Assembly: GCF_000373785.1 (NCBI RefSeq)
Contig: NZ_KB892379.1
Coordinates: 149,916-213,915, forward strand
Source: Erysipelothrix tonsillarum DSM 14972
Lineage (GTDB): Bacteria > Bacillota_I > Bacilli_A > Erysipelotrichales > Erysipelotrichaceae
Length of the DNA: 64,000 nt
Direction of reading: 5' to 3'
The translations under genes and the position numbers were made by a program. Under the pieces are notes generated by a model. That model had not been told where the DNA came from. It searched no databases and saw only the letters and a program-made list of their open reading frames with translations. Of the stretch, positions 39,886 through 49,328 are shown piece after piece (the stretch's first letter is position 1; each line of letters starts with the position of its first letter).

Positions 39886-41580
39886 ATGCTACTAGCAAAT
39901 GAAGCTGCACAACTTTCTGATATTGCATTTAATGTAATATTAGGTGGCTTTGGAATGTTTTTGTTGGGGATTAAACTATTGGGAGATGGTTTTAAAGATG
40001 CTGCTGGTTCAAAAATTAGAGACTATATCGAACGATATACGGGTAATTTATTATCGGCTATTTTAGTAGGTACAGTAATTACTGCACTGATGCAATCAAG
40101 TACGGCTGCGACGGTGATTTCAATCAGCTTGGTACGTGCTGGTTTAATGAGTCTTGAGGCTGCCATTGGAATTTCGGTTGGTGCCAATCTTGGGACAACA
40201 GTAACGGCTTTAATGATTGGTTTAAATATTGAGGCATTGGGTTACTATTTTGTCTTTTTTGGAGCACTTCTTTTATTGATGAAAAAACGATACAAAAATA
40301 TCGGCCAAATTTTATTTGGTTTGGGTATTACATTTGTAGGTTTAGAGCTGATGAGTGATCAATTGATCATCTTGCAAGATGTTCCACAATTTGAAGCATT
40401 TTTAGTTAAAATGTCAGACAATCCTTGGCTTGCATTATTAGCTGGAACTGTAGGAACCGCAGTTATTAATTCATCAATGGCCGTTATTGCCTTGGTACAA
40501 AAAATATATGCGAATGGTGGTATGTCGATGGTTGCGGCATCCGCATTTGTTTTTGGGTCTAATGTGGGAACGACGTTAACGGCCATCCTTGCTTCAGCTG
40601 GAGGATCGGTATCGACAAAACGAGCAGGTTGGTTCCACGCCCTTTACAATATACTTGGAGCCTTAATTACGATGCTCTTTATCCATCCATATTCAAATTT
40701 TATTTTATTTATTAATCAAAAAATGGGTGGTTCACCCGAAATGGCGGTAGGAATTAATCACTTTGTCTTTAACTTAATTTGGGTGGTTGGGATTATTCCG
40801 TTTATTCCAGTATGTATTCGTCTCTTGAAGATTTTAATACCGGGTGAAGATCGCATTAAAGAACGTGAGAAAATTGAATCTTTGGATTATGAGTTAATCA
40901 AAAACTATCCCGATGGTGCTTTCCAACTTGCACAGAAGCAAACAATGCAGATGGCAGACCTCGTCGTTGAGGCATTTGAAACGACCCATGATTATTTAAA
41001 AACGCGCGATGAGGAAGACTATGACGTCGTCTGTCAATTAGAAGAAATGGTTAATGAGTTGGATTACAATTTAACGCGCTACCTTCTTGCCATCGCAAAG
41101 GAAACACAAATGGAAGGCCGTATGGCAGAACAATATTCCACCAGAGTTGATATTGTAAAAAATATTGAACGTATGGGGGATGTTACCACAAACCTTGTGG
41201 AATTTTATGAACGTATTTTTGAAAATCGAGGTGCATTTTCCGAAGATGCCTTGTTAGATCTCGAAACGATGTATCAATTGGTACTAAACATGATTCAGAG
41301 ATGTTTTAAGATGCTTAAGTCGGATTCGCTTCACGGTTATGATAAACTGGTTCAAGATGAAGATTATTTAGACTTAATTGATGAAAAGTATCGCGAACGT
41401 CATTTCCAAAGAATTTCCGATGGTATTTGTGAAGATCCTGTCGCAAGCAGTTTGTATGTGGATATCCTTGCATCTATGGAACGCTTAGGCGATCACTGTA
41501 TTAATATTGTTGAAAAAATAAAAGAAAATAATCCGAGTGAAGCGAATGAAATCGATATAAATCTAAAACAAATTATTTAA
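39886..41580 (+). CDS. Na/Pi cotransporter with C-terminal PhoU domains
   Basis: 564 residues. The N-terminal half is a Na/Pi-cotrans (NptA-type) membrane domain with the family's internally repeated QSS motif: the first copy is ALMQSSTAATVIS and the second appears as VINSSMAVIAL, where the usual Gln is Asn. The GxNVGTTLTA segment is present. The C-terminal 230 residues are helical PhoU-like repeats (QMADLVVEAF, NIERMGDVTTNLVEF, MERLGDHCINIVEKI). Imports or exports phosphate coupled to sodium; the PhoU part is regulatory. Monocistronic or cotranscribed with the methyltransferase gene 24 bases on. Confidence 0.93.
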   Translation: MLLANEAAQLSDIAFNVILGGFGMFLLGIKLLGDGFKDAAGSKIRDYIERYTGNLLSAILVGTVITALMQSSTAATVISISLVRAGLMSLEAAIGISVGANLGTTVTALMIGLNIEALGYYFVFFGALLLLMKKRYKNIGQILFGLGITFVGLELMSDQLIILQDVPQFEAFLVKMSDNPWLALLAGTVGTAVINSSMAVIALVQKIYANGGMSMVAASAFVFGSNVGTTLTAILASAGGSVSTKRAGWFHALYNILGALITMLFIHPYSNFILFINQKMGGSPEMAVGINHFVFNLIWVVGIIPFIPVCIRLLKILIPGEDRIKEREKIESLDYELIKNYPDGAFQLAQKQTMQMADLVVEAFETTHDYLKTRDEEDYDVVCQLEEMVNELDYNLTRYLLAIAKETQMEGRMAEQYSTRVDIVKNIERMGDVTTNLVEFYERIFENRGAFSEDALLDLETMYQLVLNMIQRCFKMLKSDSLHGYDKLVQDEDYLDLIDEKYRERHFQRISDGICEDPVASSLYVDILASMERLGDHCINIVEKIKENNPSEANEIDINLKQII

Positions 41581-41604
41581 AAAAGTCAATGAGGAGGTAA
41601 GGTT

Positions 41605-42345
41605 ATGAAAATATATCCAAAATTAAGTGCAATGTATTATGATGTATCAAAACCAGTGGGTGTTTCATTGGGTGGCGATTTAGAGTTCTATTACAAAAAA
41701 ATTAAACAAGCCGGTTCAATCTTAGAGGCCGGTGCTGGGACCGGTCGTTTGCTTATTCCTTATCTTGAAAAAGGACTACCCATTCAAGGTATCGATGTTT
41801 CGCCTGAGATGGTTGAACTGTGTAAACAAAACTGCATACAACACGATGTTATGAGTAAGGTCGAATTGGGAGATGTATGTGATATGGTCAATCATGGTCT
41901 CTATGATGTCATTATGGTTCCTACGGGTACATTCTGTTTGTTTTCAAAGATTGATGCTGTTTTAGAAAATTTTTATGACCATCTTGAACCTGAGGGAATG
42001 TTAATCTTTGATTTAATCTATCCACACGGTTTTGTTCCAGGCAGTCATCATCGTTCGACGGTATATCCGGATAAGGATCATACCTTATTTTTGGAAGACC
42101 ATCACGAGGATATAAACTGGCAAACACAAACAACACGTCAATTTTTAACCTATGAATTATGGCATAACACCAAACTTATCTCCAAGGAGCTACAAGTGTT
42201 TGACGTGCATTGGTATCAGACTGAATCGATGATCCAAAAAATCAAGCAAACAGGTTTTAGTCGAGTAGAACTCTTCGGTGATTACGGAGAAACCTTTAAT
42301 CCAGAAGATAATCATGAAGTTGTAACTGTATGTGCCTATAAATAA
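41605..42345 (+). CDS. SAM-dependent methyltransferase, class I
   Basis: 246 residues. The SAM-binding motif I is ILEAGAGTGRLLIP with acidic IDVSPEMVELC as motif II, then DVIMVPTGTFCLFS. The C-terminal half is a barrel-like substrate domain, a common layout for small-molecule methyltransferases. The substrate is unknown. GGAGG precedes ATG. It follows the cotransporter gene closely and ends at a terminator. Confidence 0.88.
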   Translation: MKIYPKLSAMYYDVSKPVGVSLGGDLEFYYKKIKQAGSILEAGAGTGRLLIPYLEKGLPIQGIDVSPEMVELCKQNCIQHDVMSKVELGDVCDMVNHGLYDVIMVPTGTFCLFSKIDAVLENFYDHLEPEGMLIFDLIYPHGFVPGSHHRSTVYPDKDHTLFLEDHHEDINWQTQTTRQFLTYELWHNTKLISKELQVFDVHWYQTESMIQKIKQTGFSRVELFGDYGETFNPEDNHEVVTVCAYK

Positions 42346-42351
42346 AATATT

Positions 42352-42387
42352 TAAGACCGTCTGATATACATCAAACGGTCTTTTTTA
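42352..42387 (+). terminator. Terminator of the methyltransferase gene
   Basis: AAGACCGT and ACGGTCTT pair across a loop, then six T. Confidence 0.85.
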
Positions 42388-42453
42388 TGATTCACGTTAA
42401 AATGTTTGGCTATTTGTAGAACCACAACATTCTAATAGGATACCTTAATATCC

Positions 42454-42512
42454 TTAAAGCGCTTACATCGTGTGGGGTGTTATAATCACATTAGGTTATC
42501 GATTATCGATAA
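42454..42512 (+). promoter_or_regulatory. Promoter with cre-like site and 17-base palindrome before the GH101 gene
   Basis: TTAAAGCGCTTACA (42454-42467) differs from the cre consensus at one position. It covers the -35 region of a promoter whose -10 is TATAAT at 42481-42486. Just downstream, TTATCGAT-T-ATCGATAA (42496-42512) is a perfect palindrome between the promoter and the ribosome binding site. Two-layer control by CcpA and a specific repressor is inferred. Confidence 0.62.
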
Positions 42513-42526
42513 TAAAGGGAGGCGCA

Positions 42527-45500
42527 ATGAAAAAATTATTGAACATATTTCTTGTATTTATGCTAATGATTACTTCATTAACACGAAATCCAATGCAAGT
42601 TTTCGCAGATGAAGGCGAAGCATGGATTTCAGTATCAGAGAGAAAGGGGATCGTGAAGGAAGTCATTCATAAAGATGTACGGTATGACCAATTGGAATCG
42701 ACGCAGTCTAATGATAATGGACTGAATGCGGCCGTATTTCAACCATCCGGGCAGTGGATTTCTAAAGGGAAAGAAGCAAACGTTGTGTTTGATTTTATAC
42801 CGCTAACATCAAATTCTCAAACACGTTTCAACATCATGCTTTTCTATACTGATTTAGAAAACTTTGTTTCTATCGGTTACGACCGAGAGGGATGGTTTTG
42901 GGAATATAAAGTCGACGGGAAGGGCTCATGGATGACATCAAAGCGTATTGCAGGTCCGCAAGTCAATAGCGTAAACACGCTCGAGATTAGTTTAAAAGAT
43001 GACAAGTTGCTTGCTTGGAATACCACAGATGATGGAGAGCGCATACTGCTTTTCGACACCATGTTGGATGCACACGTGTTAACACAACTTTCGGAAAAGT
43101 CTGAGCAAATTGCCGTTAAATTGGGAACTTTTGGGTCGGAGTTGACTAAAATTCGAATGAAATCAAACAATCAAGATAATATTGAACCCAGTATACCGGA
43201 ATTTGAACGTCCCGTTTTGGATGTTTATGATCCCTATGAACTGATTTATGATTTTTCGGAAATTGATGCAGAAGAAGTCAAAACACTTTTTGATGTGCCA
43301 ACGGGAAAAGTAGATGTTCAAAAAGAGGATGACGCTGTAAAGTTGGATTTTAAGTCTGCAGGGAAAAATCTTTTAACGTTACGAAAAACACCATTACTGG
43401 ATAATTATGAGATGGAAGCCGAAATAAGTTTGGACCAACCAGGAAAACGCTTTGGTCTTGCAGCTCGTGTTTTAGATGATGCGACATATGGATATGGTGT
43501 GTTGGGGGATGAAGATGGTGCATATTTTGCTGAGCATTTCGGAACATCCAATTATTGGAGTAGCACCCATAAAGGTGACTTATTGAAGACAGAAGAGAAA
43601 CATATTATTAAAATGCGTGTTGAAGAAACCACTTTGTCCTTCTTTATAGATGGAAAACCCGTATTTGAAGAGACGATGAGTGCATTTCATAAAGATGCAG
43701 GTGCTCTTGGCTTCTTTAAAGATCGTGGCATGGGGAGTGTTCATCTTTACCAATTAAAGGTTAAACGAATTGTACCGATACGTCCGGAAGAACCGCAAAC
43801 GGATGGAACCATTGAGGATGTACTAAATACGCCCACAATGCGTGTTCGTATTGATCAAAGTTTTCCGCGTGTCCTCGATTATACAATGACATCCGGTGAA
43901 ACGATGCAAGGCCAAGTTGAACACATCAATACACTAAAAATTAATGGTTATGAACTTGTACCCGAAGTTAGCTATCAAAAAAATTCGGAAAGCAAAGCGT
44001 TCTATACGATGAAGGTTGAAGATCAAGCGCATAACATTCATGCGACGCTTGAATCCCAGCTGGTGGTAGACGATAATACCCTAAGTTTTAGAATTACCGA
44101 AATTATAAATCATAACGAAGATCAATCAAGTAATGATGCAATAATACGCACAATTGAGATTCCAAACCATAGCCTCGTTTCGGTACAGTCAGATCAAAAC
44201 ACTGCGACTTTAATGGGTTCGGTGATTTCTACGAATACAACCAAATCAGGGGATGTAAAGGTTCCGGTAGATGCGGAACTTCGTAATTATAATCATCATT
44301 TTATGTATGCATTTGTTTCAAACGATACACTTGCGGCAGGAATTCATAGTAATTCACAATATTCAAAAGGTGGTGGACCTGGAGATTTTGTCCGTGTTCA
44401 TGCTCAAGCAAAGGAATATAAATCGTTTAATTCCTTGGGTCTTTCCAGTTCTCCATGGATTTATCATCGTGATGTGATGTACGATGAAGACACCTTAGAA
44501 CTACCGGAAGTGAGCGTAGTGATTACACCCGATTTAAATGGTGATCAAGAGGTAAACTGGCAAGATGGAGCTATTGCCTTTAGAAAGATTATGTACAGCC
44601 CAGTGGGAGCAGAACATGTTAAAGATCTTGTTGCTTATCGTATTGCTATGAATTTTGGTTCCCATGCGCAAAATCCATTCTTAATGACACTTGATGGCAT
44701 TAAAAAAGTGAACCTTCATACGGATGGTTTGGGGCAATCAATTCTACTCAAGGGATATGGTAGTGAAGGTCATGATTCTGGTCACTTAAACTATGCGGAC
44801 ATTGGGGAACGTATGGGAGGGATTCAAGAGTTTCGATATTTATTGGATGAGTCAGTCGATTATGGTGCTCGTATTGGGATTCATGTGAATGCTAGTGAAA
44901 CGTATCCCGAATCGAAATACTTTACCGAAGACCGTTTGCGTAAAAATGAAGATGGTACTTACAATTATGGTTGGAACTGGATTGATCAAGGAATCAATAT
45001 CGATGCTGCCTATGACTTAGCTCATGGTCGTAGAGGACGTTTCGAAGATTTAAAAAATGCAATTGGTGGCGATGAGAATAATCTTGACTGGGTTTACGTA
45101 GACGTATGGGGCAACGGTCAGTCGGGTGATAATAATGCATGGGCGAGTCATCAATTGGCGAAAGAAATCAATGATCAAGGTTGGCGTCTTGGTGGCGAAT
45201 GGGGTTATGCATTTGAACCGGATTCAACCTTCCAGCATTGGGCAGCTGACTTAACCTACGGTGGATATACCTTAAAGGGAATTAATTCAAATGTCGCACG
45301 TTTCATTTTCAATCATCAACGAGATGCTTGGATTGCGGATTATCCGAAATACTCCGGTGCTGCAGATTATCCACTCCTTGGTGGTTATAATATGAAAGAC
45401 TTTGAAGGATGGCAAGGCCGTAATGATTATAATGGCTATATGGTTAATCTTTTTGAAAATAATGTACCGACGAAGTTCATTCAACATTACGAAGTAACAC

Positions 45501-47890
45501 GATGGGTTGAAGGTACACCTGTAGATATGATTAATCCCGACGGTGCTCATTTTAAATGGACACCAGAAATGATGGTCGAACTCACTGATCCGGCGCAAAA
45601 TACGTTGGTAATTGAACGAAAGTCAAATGATTATACAAACAACCGCGATTTATACCGTTCAAAAACCATGAAATTAAATGACCGTATAATTCTCGATGGG
45701 GATGCATATCTATTACCATGGAATTGGAATGCGGTGGGTGACACCCTCGAGTCAGGGAAATTGTACCATTTCAATAAAACTGGTGGACAAACGACTTGGG
45801 AACTTCCAAATGATTGGAAGGTAGCATCTGTGATGTACTATGAGCTTACAGAAACTGGTAAAAAAGAAATTGCGGAAGTTCCAGTCAAAAATGGACGTGT
45901 AACCTTGGAAGCGAAAGCGGATACGGCATATACAGTCTATCAAGGAAAACAAGCCCCTCATCATGTGACTTATGGTGAAGGTGCTCATATTAATGATCCA
46001 GGATTTAATCACCAAAATCTAGATGCATGGAATGTAACAGGAAAGGGAGCGGAGGTTGTGAAGTCACAGGCTTCCAATGATATGCTTCGCATTCAAGACA
46101 ATAAAGATGAAACAATAGTGTCTCAAACGTTGTTGGATCTTGAACCGGGAAAAAACTATATTGCGTATGTTGGGGTGGATAACCGCTCGGATGCTGCAGC
46201 ACGCTTACGTGTAAGCACAACCGAACAAATACAGTCAAACTACACTCATCGATCTATTGCGAAAAATTACGTTAAAGCGTATGCGCATAACACTAATGCG
46301 GCGACTGTGGATAACACGAGTTATTTCCAAAACATGGCTGTATATTTTACGGCCCCGGATGATAAGAGTGTGGTAACATTGGAACTCATTCGTGATGCCG
46401 GCGATGGTGCAACCTATTTTGATGATGTACGCATTACACGAAATGAAGGCAATCCATTTATCGAAGAGGGGGTCTTCTTCCAAGATTTTGAGGAAAGTGC
46501 CCAAGGTATTTATCCATTTGTAGTTGGAAATATTGAAGGCGTTGAGGACAACCGGACACACCTATCAGAAAAAAATGCGCCATATACACAACGCGGCTGG
46601 AATAACAAAGAAATTCATGATGTCATCGAAGGAAATTGGTCGTTAAAAACAAATGGACTGACACAACGCCGACGCCTCGTATACCAAACAATTCCTCAAA
46701 ACCTTCGTTTTAATGCGAATACACGCTATCGTATTCAATTTGATTATGAAGCGGGGTCAGAAGGTACGTATGCTCTTGTAGTGGGGGATGGTGAATTTAC
46801 GGGCAATGAAACGCAAATTGCATTGCCGGCTACACTGAATGCTGATGGACCACAAACATATGAGTTTGAGCTTGAAGGATCACCTAGTGGACAATCATGG
46901 TTTGGAATATATTCCACTTCAAAAGCCCCAAACCTTCAAGATGCAAACGATAAAGATGCAAACTTTAGATCATACAAGGATATTGTGTTGGATAATATCC
47001 ATGTCGTGATGATTCAAGAACATGAGACGATTCAGGTTGTAGATGAAAATACAGGAATTATCGTAGAAGGTTCATCATCGCTTTTAAGTAAAGATCATCA
47101 GCTTAAAACTCAACGTGATGATGTACTGAAACAAAAATTGGAAAATCTTAATCCTTGGATGGACTTAGATGTTTACCATATTGCGATTGATGCTTTTGAA
47201 GTATCTAAAGAGAATACTGTAACCATTAAAATTCCTTCGAAAAATCAAAAACAATTGTTCAGAAGTGTTCAAAATGATACGGTTCAATCTGTATATCGCG
47301 TTCTTTCCGATGATACCCTTTTAGAGGAGCCCTTTACAGTAAATGAGGGGGAGGTCGTAGTGACGACCCATGAGTTGGGAACGTTCGCAATTAATTATGG
47401 TGTTCCAATAGAAGCGATCGATAAGCAACCATTAATTGAAATTATCGAGCAAGTAGCATCCTTTAATTCATTGGATTATACGGATAAATCATGGAACATG
47501 CTCGTATCCATGGTAGAAGAGGGTACGAATCTTTTGAAAAATGTTGGAGTGACACAAGCCGAACTAGATACTGCGGTTTCGCAAATTCAAAAAGCGATTG
47601 AAGCACTCATACTACAAGTAACAGAGCAACCTAACGAAATCGATAAGGACGTTACGAAACCAACACCTGATGATAACGTTGAAAATCTGTCGCCTGAACA
47701 AGAAGCGGTTGTAGAGAATATTGTGAATAAGACTGATACTGAGAAAGAGAATAAAGCAGATGATAAGTCAGAAACACAATTACCAGCATCCGGAGTTTCT
47801 TCAAGTTATGCAGTATATCTTGGTCTCGTAATGATTGCACTGGGATTGGTGGTCATTGCTACAAAAAAAGGAAAACGTAATACGCAGTAA
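42527..47890 (+). CDS. Sortase-anchored GH101 endo-alpha-N-acetylgalactosaminidase
   Basis: Would remove core 1 disaccharide (Gal-beta-1,3-GalNAc) from mucin-type O-glycoproteins on the host surface. 1787 residues. Signal peptide 1-32. Two N-terminal carbohydrate-binding or lectin-like regions (laminin-G-like) precede the catalytic barrel. Nucleophile Asp859 is in YVDVWGN and acid/base Glu891 is in GGEWGYA, 32 residues apart, the same distance as in the pneumococcal enzyme (D764/E796). The STFQHWAADL segment is intact. Two further carbohydrate-binding modules and a FIVAR-like helical domain follow. The sorting signal LPASG is at 1752-1756, with a hydrophobic helix and KKGKRN tail. ATG 42527 follows GGGAGG. 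Confidence 0.93.
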   Translation: MKKLLNIFLVFMLMITSLTRNPMQVFADEGEAWISVSERKGIVKEVIHKDVRYDQLESTQSNDNGLNAAVFQPSGQWISKGKEANVVFDFIPLTSNSQTRFNIMLFYTDLENFVSIGYDREGWFWEYKVDGKGSWMTSKRIAGPQVNSVNTLEISLKDDKLLAWNTTDDGERILLFDTMLDAHVLTQLSEKSEQIAVKLGTFGSELTKIRMKSNNQDNIEPSIPEFERPVLDVYDPYELIYDFSEIDAEEVKTLFDVPTGKVDVQKEDDAVKLDFKSAGKNLLTLRKTPLLDNYEMEAEISLDQPGKRFGLAARVLDDATYGYGVLGDEDGAYFAEHFGTSNYWSSTHKGDLLKTEEKHIIKMRVEETTLSFFIDGKPVFEETMSAFHKDAGALGFFKDRGMGSVHLYQLKVKRIVPIRPEEPQTDGTIEDVLNTPTMRVRIDQSFPRVLDYTMTSGETMQGQVEHINTLKINGYELVPEVSYQKNSESKAFYTMKVEDQAHNIHATLESQLVVDDNTLSFRITEIINHNEDQSSNDAIIRTIEIPNHSLVSVQSDQNTATLMGSVISTNTTKSGDVKVPVDAELRNYNHHFMYAFVSNDTLAAGIHSNSQYSKGGGPGDFVRVHAQAKEYKSFNSLGLSSSPWIYHRDVMYDEDTLELPEVSVVITPDLNGDQEVNWQDGAIAFRKIMYSPVGAEHVKDLVAYRIAMNFGSHAQNPFLMTLDGIKKVNLHTDGLGQSILLKGYGSEGHDSGHLNYADIGERMGGIQEFRYLLDESVDYGARIGIHVNASETYPESKYFTEDRLRKNEDGTYNYGWNWIDQGINIDAAYDLAHGRRGRFEDLKNAIGGDENNLDWVYVDVWGNGQSGDNNAWASHQLAKEINDQGWRLGGEWGYAFEPDSTFQHWAADLTYGGYTLKGINSNVARFIFNHQRDAWIADYPKYSGAADYPLLGGYNMKDFEGWQGRNDYNGYMVNLFENNVPTKFIQHYEVTRWVEGTPVDMINPDGAHFKWTPEMMVELTDPAQNTLVIERKSNDYTNNRDLYRSKTMKLNDRIILDGDAYLLPWNWNAVGDTLESGKLYHFNKTGGQTTWELPNDWKVASVMYYELTETGKKEIAEVPVKNGRVTLEAKADTAYTVYQGKQAPHHVTYGEGAHINDPGFNHQNLDAWNVTGKGAEVVKSQASNDMLRIQDNKDETIVSQTLLDLEPGKNYIAYVGVDNRSDAAARLRVSTTEQIQSNYTHRSIAKNYVKAYAHNTNAATVDNTSYFQNMAVYFTAPDDKSVVTLELIRDAGDGATYFDDVRITRNEGNPFIEEGVFFQDFEESAQGIYPFVVGNIEGVEDNRTHLSEKNAPYTQRGWNNKEIHDVIEGNWSLKTNGLTQRRRLVYQTIPQNLRFNANTRYRIQFDYEAGSEGTYALVVGDGEFTGNETQIALPATLNADGPQTYEFELEGSPSGQSWFGIYSTSKAPNLQDANDKDANFRSYKDIVLDNIHVVMIQEHETIQVVDENTGIIVEGSSSLLSKDHQLKTQRDDVLKQKLENLNPWMDLDVYHIAIDAFEVSKENTVTIKIPSKNQKQLFRSVQNDTVQSVYRVLSDDTLLEEPFTVNEGEVVVTTHELGTFAINYGVPIEAIDKQPLIEIIEQVASFNSLDYTDKSWNMLVSMVEEGTNLLKNVGVTQAELDTAVSQIQKAIEALILQVTEQPNEIDKDVTKPTPDDNVENLSPEQEAVVENIVNKTDTEKENKADDKSETQLPASGVSSSYAVYLGLVMIALGLVVIATKKGKRNTQ

Positions 47891-47901
47891 TCTAAAAATA
47901 T

Positions 47902-47928
47902 AAAAAAAGAGCCAGTGGCTCTTTTTTT
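47902..47928. terminator. Bidirectional terminator
   Basis: AAAAAAAGAGCC and GGCTCTTTTTTT form a stem that serves both the GH101 and the convergent ROK gene. Confidence 0.88.
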
Positions 47929-49105
47929 AGTCGCGAAGTAACGTTTCGCTGATTGCAAGTGCGCATGCAGCACGTGCACCATTGAGTTTAGAATACGGTT
48001 TGATTTCTTTTTGAATCATTTGGCGTGAAATAAACTCTGAATCGTGTTCGCGAATTTTATTTAACAGTAACGCTGCCAATTGTTCATCATCAAACAATTG
48101 TCCATGTAGATAAATAATATCTGTATCAAGCGTAACGATGATATTATTGAGTGCAATTGCCAAGAAATTAATTGCGTTTTCAAGCAATTGAATGACGGCA
48201 GAATCGCCCAAGTGATAGGCTTGTAATAATATGTCCATTGAGAGCTCGTTAGAAGTACTTACAAGTTCTTTTAGATATGTATTTGCGGAACTGTTCAACA
48301 GTAACGAAGCCTTATGAAGCAACCAAGTTTGGCTGGCATAAGTCTGAAGACAACCTACTTTTCCACATTCACATTGTTCTCCAAAAGGGTTTACAACAAG
48401 ATGACCAATTTCCCCCACAAAGTAATTGTTCCGAGCATAAAGGTCGCCTTGATAAACATAAGAACAGAAAATACCGCGACGAAAATGCAGGAATAAGAAA
48501 TTCGCATCCGTCTTGTCATGACCAAACAAACGCTCGCGAATTGCCATCGCATTAACGTTATTTTCAAAAAATACGGGATAATCCAAATGTTCTTTTAGAT
48601 AATCGAGCGAAAAATCACACCAAGCGTGGTTATTGGTAAGGATGTGAGATGACGATCCGTCGTAATGACCAGGGATGGCGATACCGATGCTTGTAATGGG
48701 ATAATCATCGTGTTGTTTTATAAATTGTTTCATGGTTTGAACCAGAAAATCGTGTCGCACAGGGTCGGTTTTCGCCAACGTAAAGGCTTCTTCAACTAAA
48801 ATTTCATTGAGATTATCCGACAGTGCCAGCGTGAACGAGTGCTCAAAAAGTTCAACACCGAGATAGTAAGAATGACCGGACATTAAGCCAAGTAAAATTT
48901 TGCGACGGCCTACGCGTGTGTTATCCATATCTTCACCCAATTCGCATACAAGGTGATCGTTGATTAAGTGTTGCGTTAAATCACTGACGGTGGCTGGAGT
49001 AATCCCCAAACTTTTTGAAATATCAATGCGTGAAAGCGGGCCTTTTGAGTACAGTAAATCAAGAATTAAAGCTGTTTGTTTTGTTTTTGCTTTACTTAAT
49101 TGCAT
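47927..49105 (-). CDS. ROK-family transcriptional regulator (NagC/XylR type)
   Basis: 392 residues. The N-terminal winged helix (SRIDISKSLGITPATVSDLT) is fused to a sugar-binding ROK domain with the zinc motif GEQCECGKVGCLQTY. It is a repressor that senses a sugar or sugar phosphate. Convergent with the GH101 gene and divergent from a cellobiose-type PTS gene. The 223-base region between it and the PTS gene holds two perfect palindromes (49120-49133 and 49195-49212). The PTS/GH16 genes are the likely target, with GH101 a second candidate. Confidence 0.92.
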   Translation of the reverse strand: MQLSKAKTKQTALILDLLYSKGPLSRIDISKSLGITPATVSDLTQHLINDHLVCELGEDMDNTRVGRRKILLGLMSGHSYYLGVELFEHSFTLALSDNLNEILVEEAFTLAKTDPVRHDFLVQTMKQFIKQHDDYPITSIGIAIPGHYDGSSSHILTNNHAWCDFSLDYLKEHLDYPVFFENNVNAMAIRERLFGHDKTDANFLFLHFRRGIFCSYVYQGDLYARNNYFVGEIGHLVVNPFGEQCECGKVGCLQTYASQTWLLHKASLLLNSSANTYLKELVSTSNELSMDILLQAYHLGDSAVIQLLENAINFLAIALNNIIVTLDTDIIYLHGQLFDDEQLAALLLNKIREHDSEFISRQMIQKEIKPYSKLNGARAACALAISETLLRD

Positions 49106-49119
49106 ATTCCACCTCCATT

Positions 49120-49133
49120 GTTACCATTGTAAC
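49120..49133. promoter_or_regulatory. Palindrome upstream of the ROK regulator gene
   Basis: GTTAC-CATT-GTAAC, perfect 5-bp arms, 15 bases before the ROK start codon. Possible autoregulatory site. Confidence 0.45.
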
Positions 49134-49194
49134 CTATTAATTATTATTTGTAATCATTAATGGCTAAATTTTAATCTAAATGACACAATTCTAA

Positions 49195-49212
49195 AATGTA
49201 AGGCTTTACATT
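49195..49212. promoter_or_regulatory. Palindrome in the ROK-PTS intergenic region
   Basis: AATGTAA-GGCT-TTACATT, perfect 7-bp arms. It lies about 115 bases before the PTS gene, with a weak TTATCGA half-site further downstream near 49265 that resembles part of the GH101 palindrome. Confidence 0.5.
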
Positions 49213-49328
49213 ACAGCGGAAGTGGTCTATAGTGTAGGTAGTTGGTAATATAAAATAATTAATTATCGAGATATTGCGCACATTCTTAACCTAATTGTTC
49301 TATATTATAACCAAAAGAGGAGGATATT

